Of a DNA stretch of 64,000 nt, positions 9,050-17,803 are shown piece after piece (the first letter of the stretch is position 1; every line of letters starts with the position of its first letter). The position numbers were made by a program, and so were the translations under genes. The stretch is taken from positions 25,027 through 89,026 of the forward strand of contig NZ_JAJVHF010000015.1 in assembly GCF_022171985.1 (NCBI RefSeq), in the 5' to 3' direction. Below the pieces are notes generated by a model, which saw nothing but the letters and a program-made list of their open reading frames with translations, was not told where the DNA came from and made no database searches. The stretch comes from Huaxiibacter chinensis. GTDB lineage: Bacteria; Pseudomonadota; Gammaproteobacteria; Enterobacterales; Enterobacteriaceae.

Positions 9050-9691
9050 ATGTCTGTCAGTCTGAGCAAAGGCCAGGGCGTAAGCCTGAAAAAAAATGAA
9101 TACGATCTCTCGTCCGTTACTATCGGCCTCGGTTGGGATATTAATGAGGAAAAGAAAGGTTTTCTCGGCGGGATCTTTGGTAAAAAAGAAGAAGAATACG
9201 ACCTTGATGTGATCGCTTTCCTGTGTAATTCAGCCGGAAAGGTGACCGATCTCGGCAATGTGGAAAATGGTAAACCAACGCTTGTGAATGGCGATATCAT
9301 CTTTTTCAACAGCCTTCGCCATAAGTCAGGCAATATCTGGCTGACGGGCGATAACCGAACCGGAGCCGGTGACGGTGACGATGAGCAAATTATTGTGCGC
9401 CTGAATTCCCTTGACGCTCAGTACGAGAAAATTGTGTTCATCGTTCAGATCTACAATGGTGAAAAGCTCCAGCAGCACTTTGGTAAAGTTCAGAATGCCT
9501 TCATCCGGGCAGTAGATGCCCGTAATATTGAAATGGCACGATTCGATCTTTCTGGCGGACCCGCCTTCGCCAGCCAGCGCTCCATGGTCTTTGCCGAGCT
9601 GATACGCGAGGCTACAGGCTGGAAACTCAGGGCAATTGGTGAGCCTTCAGAATCAGATTCGTTTGTCTCGCACCTGAGGAATTACATGTGA
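9050..9691 (+). CDS. terX: TerX, TerD-family calcium-binding protein
   Basis: A 213-residue TerD-domain protein. LGWDINEEKKG near residue 30, EEYDLDVIAFL (about 47-57) and GAGDGDDEQI (about 104-113) are the calcium-binding and family signature segments. It lies between two terY genes, 22 bp after the first, and its TGA overlaps the ATG of the second (TGATG). It is about 25-30 residues longer at the C-terminus than the core TerD domain. Inferred partner of the VWA proteins in the same operon. Confidence 0.9.
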   Translation: MSVSLSKGQGVSLKKNEYDLSSVTIGLGWDINEEKKGFLGGIFGKKEEEYDLDVIAFLCNSAGKVTDLGNVENGKPTLVNGDIIFFNSLRHKSGNIWLTGDNRTGAGDGDDEQIIVRLNSLDAQYEKIVFIVQIYNGEKLQQHFGKVQNAFIRAVDARNIEMARFDLSGGPAFASQRSMVFAELIREATGWKLRAIGEPSESDSFVSHLRNYM

Positions 9692-10329
9692 TGCGCCGCC
9701 TGCCTGTTTACCTTGTTATCGACACATCCGGCTCGATGCGCGGTGAGTCAATCCATTCCGTTAACGTTGGAATTCAGGCGATGCTTAGCGCTCTTCGCCA
9801 GGATCCCTACGCCCTCGAAAGCGTTCATATCTCCATTATCACCTATGACAATGAGGCGCGTGAGTTCATTCCTCTCACGCCGCTGGAAGACTTCCAGTTT
9901 TCTGACATCGTTGTGCCAAGCGCAGGCGGGACGTTCACCGGTGCTGCCCTTGAATGTCTGATGCAGTGTGTTGAACGGGATGTACGTCGCTCAGATGGTG
10001 ATACCAAAGGAGACTGGCGTCCTCTGGTATTCCTGATGACTGATGGAACCCCTTCTGATGCCCTGGCGTACGGTGAAGCGGTAAAAGCGATTCGCGGCCG
10101 GGGATTCGGATCCATCATTGCCTGCGCCGTTGGTCCTAAAGCAGGCCATGAGCACTTAAAACAGCTCACCGATAAGGTTGTGTCTCTGGAGACGCTAGAT
10201 TCAACCGCGTTTGCAGGTTTCTTTAAATGGGTATCGGCCAGCGTGTCTTCCGGCAGCACAAGCGCGGGGATTAATAACGGAACTGATACCCTTCCCCCTC
10301 CTCCACCAGAAATCCAGCTGGTGCTCTGA
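9691..10329 (+). CDS. terY2: TerY-type VWA domain protein (second copy)
   Basis: A 212-residue paralogue of the protein at 8389, with MIDAS segments DTSGSMRGE, AGGTFTGAAL and LMTDGTPSD. The start is taken at ATG 9691, inside the terX stop, although a GTG one codon earlier is possible. Same basic N-terminus (RRLPVYLVIDTSG) and same PPPPPEIQLVL tail as the first copy; the shared polyproline tail suggests a common binding partner (inference). Followed by a 14-bp hairpin before the third copy. Confidence 0.87.
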   Translation: MRRLPVYLVIDTSGSMRGESIHSVNVGIQAMLSALRQDPYALESVHISIITYDNEAREFIPLTPLEDFQFSDIVVPSAGGTFTGAALECLMQCVERDVRRSDGDTKGDWRPLVFLMTDGTPSDALAYGEAVKAIRGRGFGSIIACAVGPKAGHEHLKQLTDKVVSLETLDSTAFAGFFKWVSASVSSGSTSAGINNGTDTLPPPPPEIQLVL

Positions 10330-10333
10330 CAGA

Positions 10334-10367
10334 CAGAAAGGTGCTGTTTCCGGGCAGCACCTTTCTG
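10334..10367 (+). promoter_or_regulatory. Long perfect hairpin between terY2 and terY3
   Basis: CAGAAAGGTGCTG (10334-10346) pairs perfectly with CAGCACCTTTCTG (10355-10367), with an 8-base loop. There is no T-run after it, so it is not a good intrinsic terminator. It sits between two genes of one operon and could be an RNA processing or stability element. Confidence 0.6.
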
Positions 10368-10413
10368 TACAGCAACGTTTTCTGCTGGCCGTACCAGCCG
10401 TACGAGGAAAATT

Positions 10414-11454
10414 ATGAGACGCCTTCCCGTGTTTTTTGTCCTGGACTGTTCAGAGTCCATGATTGGTGAAAACCTGAAAAAAATGACTGATGGTCTGCAA
10501 ATGATCGTCGGAGATTTAAGAAAGGATCCACACGCACTTGAAACAGCCTGGGTCTCGGTAATCGCATTTGCCGGTGTAGCCCGTACGATTGTACCTCTTC
10601 ACGAAATTGCCTCGTTCTACCCTCCCCGCCTTCCCGTTGGCGGCGGTACGAGCCTTGGAGCTGCATTGCGTGAGCTGACCGTGCAAATTGATACCCAGGT
10701 CAGAAAAACCACTCATGAGGCTAAAGGCGACTGGAAACCCGTCGTGTATCTCCTTACCGACGGACGTCCGACTGACGACACAACCGCAGAAGTGAAGCGC
10801 TGGAAGGATCACTACGCGAGTAAAGTGAATCTCATTGCCGTTGGCCTGGGGCCGTCAGCGGACCTGAATATCCTGCGGCAACTGACAGAGAATGTCATGC
10901 TGTTCACCGAATCTCAGGAAGGGGACTTTACCCGCTTCATCAAATGGATCACGGCCTCGGTTACGGCGCACAGCCGCAGCGTCGGGGACGACAAACAACC
11001 TGAGCTCAGCCAGACTGAATACATAGTCCGGCTGGCCAAGGACGAGCCAGTAAAAGCGTACGACGAAAACTGCGTTACGCTTACCGGCCGTTGCAGCAAG
11101 ACCCGTCGTCCGTACCTGATGAAGTATGAACGGCCACCAGCAAGGGTTTCCGGGCTCGATTTCAGTCTGAACCTGAACAGCTTTAATATTGCCGGATGCT
11201 ATCCCATCGATGAGGACTATTTTGCGTGGTCAGATGCCACCGCTACCGGTTTGCAGGTAAATACCAGCGAACTGCATGGCGTACCGGGTTGCCCCCACTG
11301 CGGTAATGCCAGTGCGTTTGCCCTGTGCTCATGCGGAAAGTTGCTGTGTATTGACGGCCCGGATGACGTGATCTGCCCGTGGTGTGAAACAGGCCTGTCA
11401 TTCAGCAATGATGGCGGAAACACTAACTTCGACGTAAACAGAGGGAGAGGTTGA
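10414..11454 (+). CDS. terY3: TerY-type VWA protein with C-terminal zinc ribbon
   Basis: A 346-residue protein with two parts. Residues 1-200 are a VWA domain; its MIDAS begins DCSESMIGE instead of DxSGSM but keeps the coordinating residues, with LLTDGRPTDD later. Residues about 285-335 form a zinc ribbon (CPHCG, CSCGKLLC, CPWCE). It lacks the polyproline tail of the other two copies. The stop overlaps the phosphatase start as TGATG, so VWA, phosphatase and kinase are coupled: the TerY-P triad described for Ter systems. Probably the adaptor of the phosphatase/kinase pair (inference from context). Confidence 0.85.
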   Translation: MRRLPVFFVLDCSESMIGENLKKMTDGLQMIVGDLRKDPHALETAWVSVIAFAGVARTIVPLHEIASFYPPRLPVGGGTSLGAALRELTVQIDTQVRKTTHEAKGDWKPVVYLLTDGRPTDDTTAEVKRWKDHYASKVNLIAVGLGPSADLNILRQLTENVMLFTESQEGDFTRFIKWITASVTAHSRSVGDDKQPELSQTEYIVRLAKDEPVKAYDENCVTLTGRCSKTRRPYLMKYERPPARVSGLDFSLNLNSFNIAGCYPIDEDYFAWSDATATGLQVNTSELHGVPGCPHCGNASAFALCSCGKLLCIDGPDDVICPWCETGLSFSNDGGNTNFDVNRGRG

Positions 11455-13091
11455 TGTCGCAAAATGCTTTACTTGAAGAGAAGATTATCCGCTTAGTTCT
11501 GTCTGAGCTGGGCCACCCTGTTGAAGGTGAGCGGCTTTTACTTCTATCGCAGGACCCATCCCTTACCGAAGAAATTATGCGGCTTAAAGAGCGGATTGAG
11601 AGCCTTGCACAGGGTTTATCTGCGCGGGTTAGCGAAGGTGATAACGACGCAGAGATTGCCGCCTCGTCAGCATCCAGTCTTTCCGATCAGCAACAAACGG
11701 TCGTAAGTGTTGCTGATAACCCGGGCATTGACGCTACCGATACATCAGCACTGCAACCCCTGCCAGAAAATGAGCCTCATCCTCCGTTCTGGAAGCTGAT
11801 GCCTTATTACGAATTTGATAAACCAGCACAGAGGGAAGACGAAAACCTGTCTTCCCTGGTATTAAAACCCGGGCAGATACCGACAGGCCAGCAGCGGGCC
11901 AGCTTAGCTGTGCCACCTGCCGTTCCCCCGAGAGCTAAAATAACGATCCCCAACGCCCGCGCAGGCGAACGTTTCTCTTCGCCGGTTGCTATCGTACTGG
12001 ATGAGGGCCAGCAGGCTACTGTCAGGGACGTTGTCTTTCCCCGGAACATTGGCCTGTCCTTTGACAAAGAACTGGAGTTGCTGACAGGTACACCCACCGA
12101 AAGCGGCGATATAGAGCTTTCAGTAATCTGGTCATGCGCGTCGCACGACGAATGTGAAACAAAACAGCTTTTTATAGTAAATCCCGATCCGAGAAGCCTG
12201 TGGAAGGTGGTAGAGCCACCAGCAGACGCTCCCTACCCTAAGTCCCATCTGGACGCTGCTGGCCTGGTCAGGGGTGATATACGTATTGCTGCCGCCAGTC
12301 GCCGGGGACGCTCTCATGAGCATGCCGGAAGCTTCAGAGATGACGACTTCTACATCAACCACTGCCAGGAAACAGGATGGTCTGTCATGCTGGTCGCAGA
12401 CGGAGCCGGTAGTGCGGTAAATTCCCGGGAAGGCTCCCGGATTGCAGTCAAAACGGCTGGCGATTACCTTTTAAATCAGCTCAGTGGTGTGAAAGGCGTC
12501 CATTTAAAGCAGCACATCACGGCGTGGGAAGGGAGCGATCAGCAGGCAACAATAAACGCCATGCTTCATCATTTTAAACAGGCAGCTACGCTCGCGGTCA
12601 ACAGTATCCAGAACGAAGCCATTTGTGCAGAACAACCTGTGAAATCCTATTCAACAACCCTTCTGGCAACTGTAGCGCTACGAACTGATAACGAGCTGTT
12701 TGCGGCTGCATTCTGGCTTGGTGATGGTGCGATAGGTGCATACAGCCCTTCCGGTAAAGTCAGGATACTGGGAAATCCCGATAGCGGAGAATACGCAGGA
12801 CAAACCCGTTTCCTTGACCAGAGCATTATCGCAGACCCCTCGTTTAGCGGCCGCATCAGCGTGGGTAAATGGAATGATGTATCTCACTTGATCCTCATGA
12901 CAGACGGCGTCTCAGACCCTCTGTTTGAGACGGATAATGGGCTTCGCAGTGACGAAAAATGGACCCGTCTCGTTGATGAGCTCAACCCTGTCCTTACAGA
13001 CGCCAGTATTGCGCCTGAGAGGTTAGGCGACTGGCTTAACTTTTTCTCCACAGGGAACCATGATGACCGCACTATTGCGGTGTTGTGGTAA
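11454..13091 (+). CDS. PP2C-type serine/threonine phosphatase of the TerY-P triad
   Basis: A 545-residue protein. Residues 1-100 are helical and acidic. Residues about 150-250 look like an Ig/cadherin-type beta domain (PNARAGERFSSPVAIVLDEG). Residues about 270-545 are a PP2C domain with MLVADGAGSAVNSREGS (metal-binding Asp and Gly), FWLGDGAIG, LMTDGVSDPLFETDNG and NHDDRTIAVLW. The key acidic metal ligands are present, so it is likely active. Its substrate is probably the kinase encoded next or its targets (inference). Overlaps the zinc-ribbon terY gene by one base. Confidence 0.85.
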   Translation: MSQNALLEEKIIRLVLSELGHPVEGERLLLLSQDPSLTEEIMRLKERIESLAQGLSARVSEGDNDAEIAASSASSLSDQQQTVVSVADNPGIDATDTSALQPLPENEPHPPFWKLMPYYEFDKPAQREDENLSSLVLKPGQIPTGQQRASLAVPPAVPPRAKITIPNARAGERFSSPVAIVLDEGQQATVRDVVFPRNIGLSFDKELELLTGTPTESGDIELSVIWSCASHDECETKQLFIVNPDPRSLWKVVEPPADAPYPKSHLDAAGLVRGDIRIAAASRRGRSHEHAGSFRDDDFYINHCQETGWSVMLVADGAGSAVNSREGSRIAVKTAGDYLLNQLSGVKGVHLKQHITAWEGSDQQATINAMLHHFKQAATLAVNSIQNEAICAEQPVKSYSTTLLATVALRTDNELFAAAFWLGDGAIGAYSPSGKVRILGNPDSGEYAGQTRFLDQSIIADPSFSGRISVGKWNDVSHLILMTDGVSDPLFETDNGLRSDEKWTRLVDELNPVLTDASIAPERLGDWLNFFSTGNHDDRTIAVLW

Positions 13092-13116
13092 GGGATACGC
13101 TTTTTCGGTGATCAAT

Positions 13117-14616
13117 ATGGCAAATATCGTTACGTGCAAAACAAAGGACGGCGAAACAGTCCAGTATGTTGACGAGGTAATTGGTTCGGGCTCGATGAAG
13201 GATGTTTACTTTTCGCCTGATAAATCATACGTCGTCGCTTTTTATCATAAACCGCAGAACGAGCAGGCCCGGGATCGGATTGATATGATCACCGGACGCT
13301 ACAGGCAAAACATTTTTGGCCAGTCCGGAGGTGAATACTGGAAGGACCTGTTTTGCTGGCCGACCCATGTTGTTGAGCATGGGCATAAAATCGGCATCGT
13401 GGTTCCAACCTACAAAAGCTACTTTTTCTTTAAATACGGCTCTAAAAACGATGATTTTCTTGGCATAAAAGGTCGTGAAAAGGAAGGCAAATGGTTTGCC
13501 AGCGCCAGCAACCAGAACAAATTTCTCGACCCACGTGAACGAGGCAATACGCTTACCTATCTCAAGGTCTGTCTGCTGCTGACAAGAGCCGTCAGAAGGA
13601 TGCATGCGGCAGGTCTCTGTCACAGCGATCTAAGCTATAAAAACGTGCTTATCGATCCAGAAATGGGACATGCCTGCATCATTGACGTAGACGGCCTGGT
13701 TGTCCCTGGAAAGTATCCTCCCGACGTGGTGGGCACCCCGGATTTTATCGCTCCGGAAGTGGTGAAAACCAGTCATCTTTCCAAAGAGGATCCGAACCGC
13801 GTATTGCCAAGCATTACTACTGACCGTCATGCGCTGTCGGTGCTTATCTACATGTATCTGTTCTTCCGTCATCCGCTACGTGGCGGAAAAATACATGACA
13901 TGTCGGATGAAGTACGTGATGAGACCTTATCTATGGGTGAGAAGGCACTCTTCATTGAACATCCGACAGACAAAAGCAATGCAGTCAAAGTCAGTCAGCT
14001 ATCGTCCTTTTCACTGCCCTGGGCTGACCCGGAGAAAATTCCTTACACCATCATGGGCCCTTATCTGACACCTTTGTTTGAGCGCGCCTTTATAGATGGC
14101 TTACACGATGCCACTAAACGCCCGACCGCCGATGAGTGGGAAAGCGCCCTGGTTAAAACAGTCGATCTGATACAGCCCTGCCAGAACAAGGCGTGTGAAC
14201 AGAAATGGTACGTTTTCTCGGGTAAGACAAAGCCGGTTTGTCCCTACTGCGGTACGCCATACAAGGGTAAATTACCGGTTCTAAATTTATATTCTTCCCG
14301 AAAGGAAGGCAGTTATCGTCCTGACGACCACCGGTTGATGGTGTGGAGCGGGCAGTCAATCTATGCGTGGCATGTGAATCGCCTCATTGCGCCAAATGAG
14401 CGTACAACCGATTTGCAAAGGAAACGAGTTGGGTATTTTGTTTTCCATAACGATCAGTGGTGGTTAGTAAATGAAGGCATAAATGGGCTTATGTCATTAC
14501 CGGATAAACGACAGATTGCCATTGGGGAAAAAATTGAACTGACGAATAACGCTCAGTTTGTTCTGTCAAAGGAGGAAGGCGGCAGGCTGGTCGTCGTTCA
14601 GTTAGTAGAAAACTAA
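13117..14616 (+). CDS. Protein kinase with C-terminal zinc ribbon (TerY-P triad)
   Basis: A roughly 500-residue kinase-like protein. The glycine loop is VIGSGSMKDVYF (residues about 19-30). The catalytic loop is CHSDLSYKNVLID (HxDxxxxN), and DVDG replaces the usual DFG, keeping the metal-binding Asp. GTPDFIAPEVV is the APE segment. After the kinase fold comes a zinc ribbon (CQNKACEQKW, CPYCG), then ~110 residues of beta-rich, FHA-like character (inference). I take ATG 13117; GTG 13108 is an alternative, and the longer frame from 13060 overlaps the phosphatase end. Pairs with the PP2C enzyme in reversible phosphorylation. Confidence 0.83.
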   Translation: MANIVTCKTKDGETVQYVDEVIGSGSMKDVYFSPDKSYVVAFYHKPQNEQARDRIDMITGRYRQNIFGQSGGEYWKDLFCWPTHVVEHGHKIGIVVPTYKSYFFFKYGSKNDDFLGIKGREKEGKWFASASNQNKFLDPRERGNTLTYLKVCLLLTRAVRRMHAAGLCHSDLSYKNVLIDPEMGHACIIDVDGLVVPGKYPPDVVGTPDFIAPEVVKTSHLSKEDPNRVLPSITTDRHALSVLIYMYLFFRHPLRGGKIHDMSDEVRDETLSMGEKALFIEHPTDKSNAVKVSQLSSFSLPWADPEKIPYTIMGPYLTPLFERAFIDGLHDATKRPTADEWESALVKTVDLIQPCQNKACEQKWYVFSGKTKPVCPYCGTPYKGKLPVLNLYSSRKEGSYRPDDHRLMVWSGQSIYAWHVNRLIAPNERTTDLQRKRVGYFVFHNDQWWLVNEGINGLMSLPDKRQIAIGEKIELTNNAQFVLSKEEGGRLVVVQLVEN

Positions 14617-14781
14617 CGGACGCCCATAACGACTAAAACGTTCTGGCAGCATACTGAACCTGTTTAATGAATCACTATATTAAGCTGTGTCAAATTTAAG
14701 CTGCCAGAAAAACTGACTGTCTGTGCCGGATATGCGGTACACCTCCTGCGGCAAGGGTTTAATGCGCAAAGCCCAATTTAT

Positions 14782-15864
14782 TTATAAGAGTGAATAGTTT
14801 TGTGGCTCTACCCTGCCGCTCTCCTTTCCTGTGTCATGGTTTTTAACATCTGAAATACTGACATTGTTAAGCCGGTGATTGTATAAGGCGATGCGGACAA
14901 TCTCATGAAGATATTCAAGTTCGTTTTGTGTCAAGGACTGGCCTTCCTGGGTTTTTGAAATCATTTCCTGCCAGCAGATCAGTCTTTCGTAACTGACATG
15001 TTCGCTGTTTTCCAGGCAGTGCAACCTGAAATAGCGAAGGAACAAAGGAAATTCATCGGTCTGAGCGATGTCATAAGCCCGAACCGTTAACCTACACAGA
15101 CATACAATCGTATCCTGCTGTAACCTGACTAACGCGTTATGACTGCCCGGAAGGATATCAGGCAATTTCATCTTACAGTCAGCAAGGCGCTGAAGAAGAG
15201 GCCCTTCCTCTGAAGGCTCCCGTCCCCGATACTCCTGAAGAGGTTCAGATTCAAGTTCATGCATTAATGGATGATATAGCCATTCCCGGGAACTGGTCTC
15301 ATCAATGATCAGGCTTTCAATGCACTCATTGTATGTTGTTTTACGTCGCCCGAGCTGCACCTGACTGATTTCATATTCAATATCTGGAAGATCGATACGC
15401 AATGCGGCAACTCTTTCGGAAGGATGAAGGTGGTCAAAGGTTAACTTCGCAGAAATGCTACGATCCCTGTCCAGAAAGACGGCCACACATAAATCATTAA
15501 CCTTTACGAACAGATCAGCTGTGCCTCCGAACATACTGCCGCTTCCAATAACCTCATTCAGTGAAACCGGCCCACCATCGTCGCCAGCGAGAAGATTTGG
15601 GAAACCAAGAACCTGGTGCTCGTTGATGACTTCAATAATTTTTCCCCGGATGGCTTCCATCAGACCATCACAGTCACCGGCTACAGCAGTACTGTGTGAG
15701 AAATGCCAAAGCTTGACCTCCCCCTGCTTTGCTAACAGATCAGTTTTGCAAGCGGGGCAGATGCAGTTACAGTCGATACCCCGGCTGACCTCTGTAATAT
15801 CTAAAAAGAGTCCTGATTCTCTCTGGAGTCCAAATGGAATACCAAATGTGTAACTCTTACGCAT
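14782..15864 (-). CDS. CoiA-like protein with N-terminal zinc-binding domain
   Basis: A 360-residue protein from ATG 15864 (a TTG ten codons upstream is less likely). Residues about 25-55 carry CNCICPACKTDLLAKQGEVK then WHFSHS, the cysteine pair and HFSH pattern of the CoiA-like family. The middle part (GGTADLFVKVNDLCVAVFLD, DRDRSI) fits the nuclease-like fold seen after such domains, with acidic residues that could be catalytic. CoiA relatives are tied to competence and DNA processing, and Ter systems have been linked to DNA-processing proteins. It converges with the kinase operon. Function here unproven. Confidence 0.6.
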   Translation of the reverse strand: MRKSYTFGIPFGLQRESGLFLDITEVSRGIDCNCICPACKTDLLAKQGEVKLWHFSHSTAVAGDCDGLMEAIRGKIIEVINEHQVLGFPNLLAGDDGGPVSLNEVIGSGSMFGGTADLFVKVNDLCVAVFLDRDRSISAKLTFDHLHPSERVAALRIDLPDIEYEISQVQLGRRKTTYNECIESLIIDETSSREWLYHPLMHELESEPLQEYRGREPSEEGPLLQRLADCKMKLPDILPGSHNALVRLQQDTIVCLCRLTVRAYDIAQTDEFPLFLRYFRLHCLENSEHVSYERLICWQEMISKTQEGQSLTQNELEYLHEIVRIALYNHRLNNVSISDVKNHDTGKESGRVEPQNYSLL

Positions 15865-16224
15865 GGCTGCACCCCGTTTTTGATAATTATTCAAACTATA
15901 TCCGAAATAACGGAGGAGGATTTCTGTAAAACGAATTAAAAGAAATGATTTTTTAGTTTTCCAGATTAATGTTTGACAAGAATCAAATGAGAGCCTTACA
16001 AATATGGAGAGAGAAGTTTAGGTAAAGTAACTTTTATCACAACTTCTAAAATTAAGGAGAATATCGGATGTATTTAGCAGTGGGCTTGGCTTATGATTAA
16101 AGTCTTTCTCCGAACTTAATAAGAAAGTTAAAAAGACAGGCTATTACAGTGCCTTTAGCCCCGAAAGGGGCATAAACTATTTTCAAATCCAGACACAGTC
16201 TTTTTGTTGTGCCAATATCAATAA
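15865..16224. other. Non-coding gap between the CoiA-like gene and hha
   Basis: AT-rich, no gene seen. It contains one exact AAAGTAACTTT dispersed motif at 16024-16034 and a short GC hairpin, GCCCC-GAAA-GGGGC, at 16157-16170, without a T-run. It marks the change from the GC-richer ter region to the AT-richer backbone. Confidence 0.5.
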
Positions 16225-16437
16225 TTACTCGCGAACAAAGGTCCACACACTCGCAGGAACTTTGTCATATAACTTTTTCATTGTCAGTTCAGCTTTACGA
16301 TGATCATAAGCACCAGAAATTTCAAGAGAGGCGACACCCGAGTTTTTTTCACATAACCTTTCAAATACTTTTTCGAGCGTTTCGAACGAACTACACTTAC
16401 GGAATTTCATTAAATAAGACTGCTTTGTGTCAGACAT
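16225..16437 (-). CDS. hha: Hha/YmoA-family nucleoid modulator
   Basis: A 70-residue protein of normal Hha length. SYLMKFRKCSSFETLEKVFE matches the N-terminal helices, and AYDHRKAELTMKKLYDKVPA the most conserved C-terminal region of Hha (DHRxAELTMNKLYDKIP). I start at ATG 16437, with AAGAAGG eight bases upstream, rather than the TTG two codons earlier. Hha-type proteins bind H-NS and tune silencing of foreign DNA; IncHI plasmids are known to carry their own Hha and H-NS, which act in thermoregulation of transfer. No H-NS gene was seen in this window. Confidence 0.92.
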   Translation of the reverse strand: MSDTKQSYLMKFRKCSSFETLEKVFERLCEKNSGVASLEISGAYDHRKAELTMKKLYDKVPASVWTFVRE

Positions 16438-16597
16438 AATCAACCTTCTTTAGACAGGCCTCAACTGGCCAGGGATAATCTTAATATCATTTTTCACTTA
16501 AGCCTAACGATTTCACAACCTTTTTCGTTGTTTCCACCCTGTTCATAACCAGGTACATGAGTGCTAAAATGACTGTAAATAAAACCAGTGTATCCCG

Positions 16598-17782
16598 GTG
16601 AGCAGGATGAAGAATCAATCAGTGATCAGACAGTTTTCGGAAAGCGAATTGCATCAGCAGCTGGAAACGTTCGGCAACCATGATAAACAGCTTTCACGCT
16701 TGATCCGTTACTTTTCCCATCTGAGATACAACACAGCTAAAACCTATCTGCACTGGCTACGAGTATGGAACGAATGGTATCAGGCGAATGCCCGGTTGCA
16801 TACAGACTGGCCAGTAAGTTCGCTCCCCGTGTCTGAGGAAGCTCTGCTGGCGTTTATGGGGCATCTTGAAGGCAAATTGTCACGAAGCAGCATAAACAGC
16901 TGTCTTCAGGCCTTAAACAGTATCCATAAAAAAGGGCTTAACCTGCCCGGGATTATTACGTCTGAAGCATGGTACATGCTGGAAGCCTTAAAACAATCGG
17001 AAGCCCGGAAGCGAAAGACGACTAAACAGGCAACTCCCTTTCTTATTGGCGATCTCAAGGCTCTGATAAAGTTACGCAGTACTACAAACTCAGTTCGTAA
17101 GCTTCGTGACCTGTGCCTGATCTGGACAGGCTTTGAAACACTGCTCCGTTCATCCGAAATTCGCCGTATACGTCTGAAAGATCTGTCTCTGGATAGTATG
17201 ACCGGTGAATTTAACCTGACGGTATACCGTACAAAAACGAACATCAGTACACTTCTTACCTACCGGCTGACACGTCAGTTAACTAACTGCCTCTTGAGAT
17301 TGATGAACCTTGTGAAAATGGATCAGCACAGTCATCCGGATGAATACCTTTTCCAGGCCGTAAATTTCCATGATACAGGCTATATGCCACCCGGCTGGAA
17401 GCTTCGGAGTAAAGGGAATGAGCTATCTGAGCTTCTTAAACGGCATAACCTGCCCTACCGTGCTAAACAAAGTCTTCTGAACGATGAAGATGAGGAAGAC
17501 ACTGTGGACGATGCCGGTATGCTCAGCAAAAATTCCCTTTTACGGGCATTTAAAGAAATGTGGAATGAGCTTTATCCAAATGAGACTAAAACCCGTTACT
17601 GGACAGGGCACAGCGTTCGTGTAGGCGGTGCGATACAGCTGGATATTGAAGGTTACTCGCTACCACAGATTATGGAAATGGGGAACTGGTCGAATGAAGA
17701 AATGGTTATGCGCTACATTCGCAATATTGAAGCTGGTAAAAAAGCCATGATCAAGCTTATGCGAAATGCCTTTGATGAATAG
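16598..17782 (+). CDS. Tyrosine recombinase (phage-integrase family)
   Basis: A 394-residue protein. The N-terminal ~110 residues are a SAM-like DNA-binding domain (FSHLRYNTAKTYLHWLRVWN). The catalytic domain shows the first arginine in ETLLRSSEIRRIR, a lysine in VYRTKTN, GHSVRVGGA as the HxxR box, and GNWSNEEMVMRYIRN with the nucleophile tyrosine. All catalytic residues appear intact. GTG 16598 and ATG 16607 are both possible starts; neither has a strong ribosome site. It stands alone with its own terminator. The role is unclear: dimer resolution or past integration are both possible, and no att core was identified. Confidence 0.85.
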   Translation: MSRMKNQSVIRQFSESELHQQLETFGNHDKQLSRLIRYFSHLRYNTAKTYLHWLRVWNEWYQANARLHTDWPVSSLPVSEEALLAFMGHLEGKLSRSSINSCLQALNSIHKKGLNLPGIITSEAWYMLEALKQSEARKRKTTKQATPFLIGDLKALIKLRSTTNSVRKLRDLCLIWTGFETLLRSSEIRRIRLKDLSLDSMTGEFNLTVYRTKTNISTLLTYRLTRQLTNCLLRLMNLVKMDQHSHPDEYLFQAVNFHDTGYMPPGWKLRSKGNELSELLKRHNLPYRAKQSLLNDEDEEDTVDDAGMLSKNSLLRAFKEMWNELYPNETKTRYWTGHSVRVGGAIQLDIEGYSLPQIMEMGNWSNEEMVMRYIRNIEAGKKAMIKLMRNAFDE

Positions 17783-17797
17783 CGCCCTCACGGGCGC
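17782..17797. terminator. Hairpin between the convergent recombinase and membrane-protein genes
   Basis: GCGCCC-TCAC-GGGCGC, followed on the plus strand by ATAACTTTATTTTTTC. It lies in the 21-bp gap between convergent genes, so it probably terminates the recombinase transcript. Confidence 0.55.
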
Positions 17798-17803
17798 ATA
17801 ACT

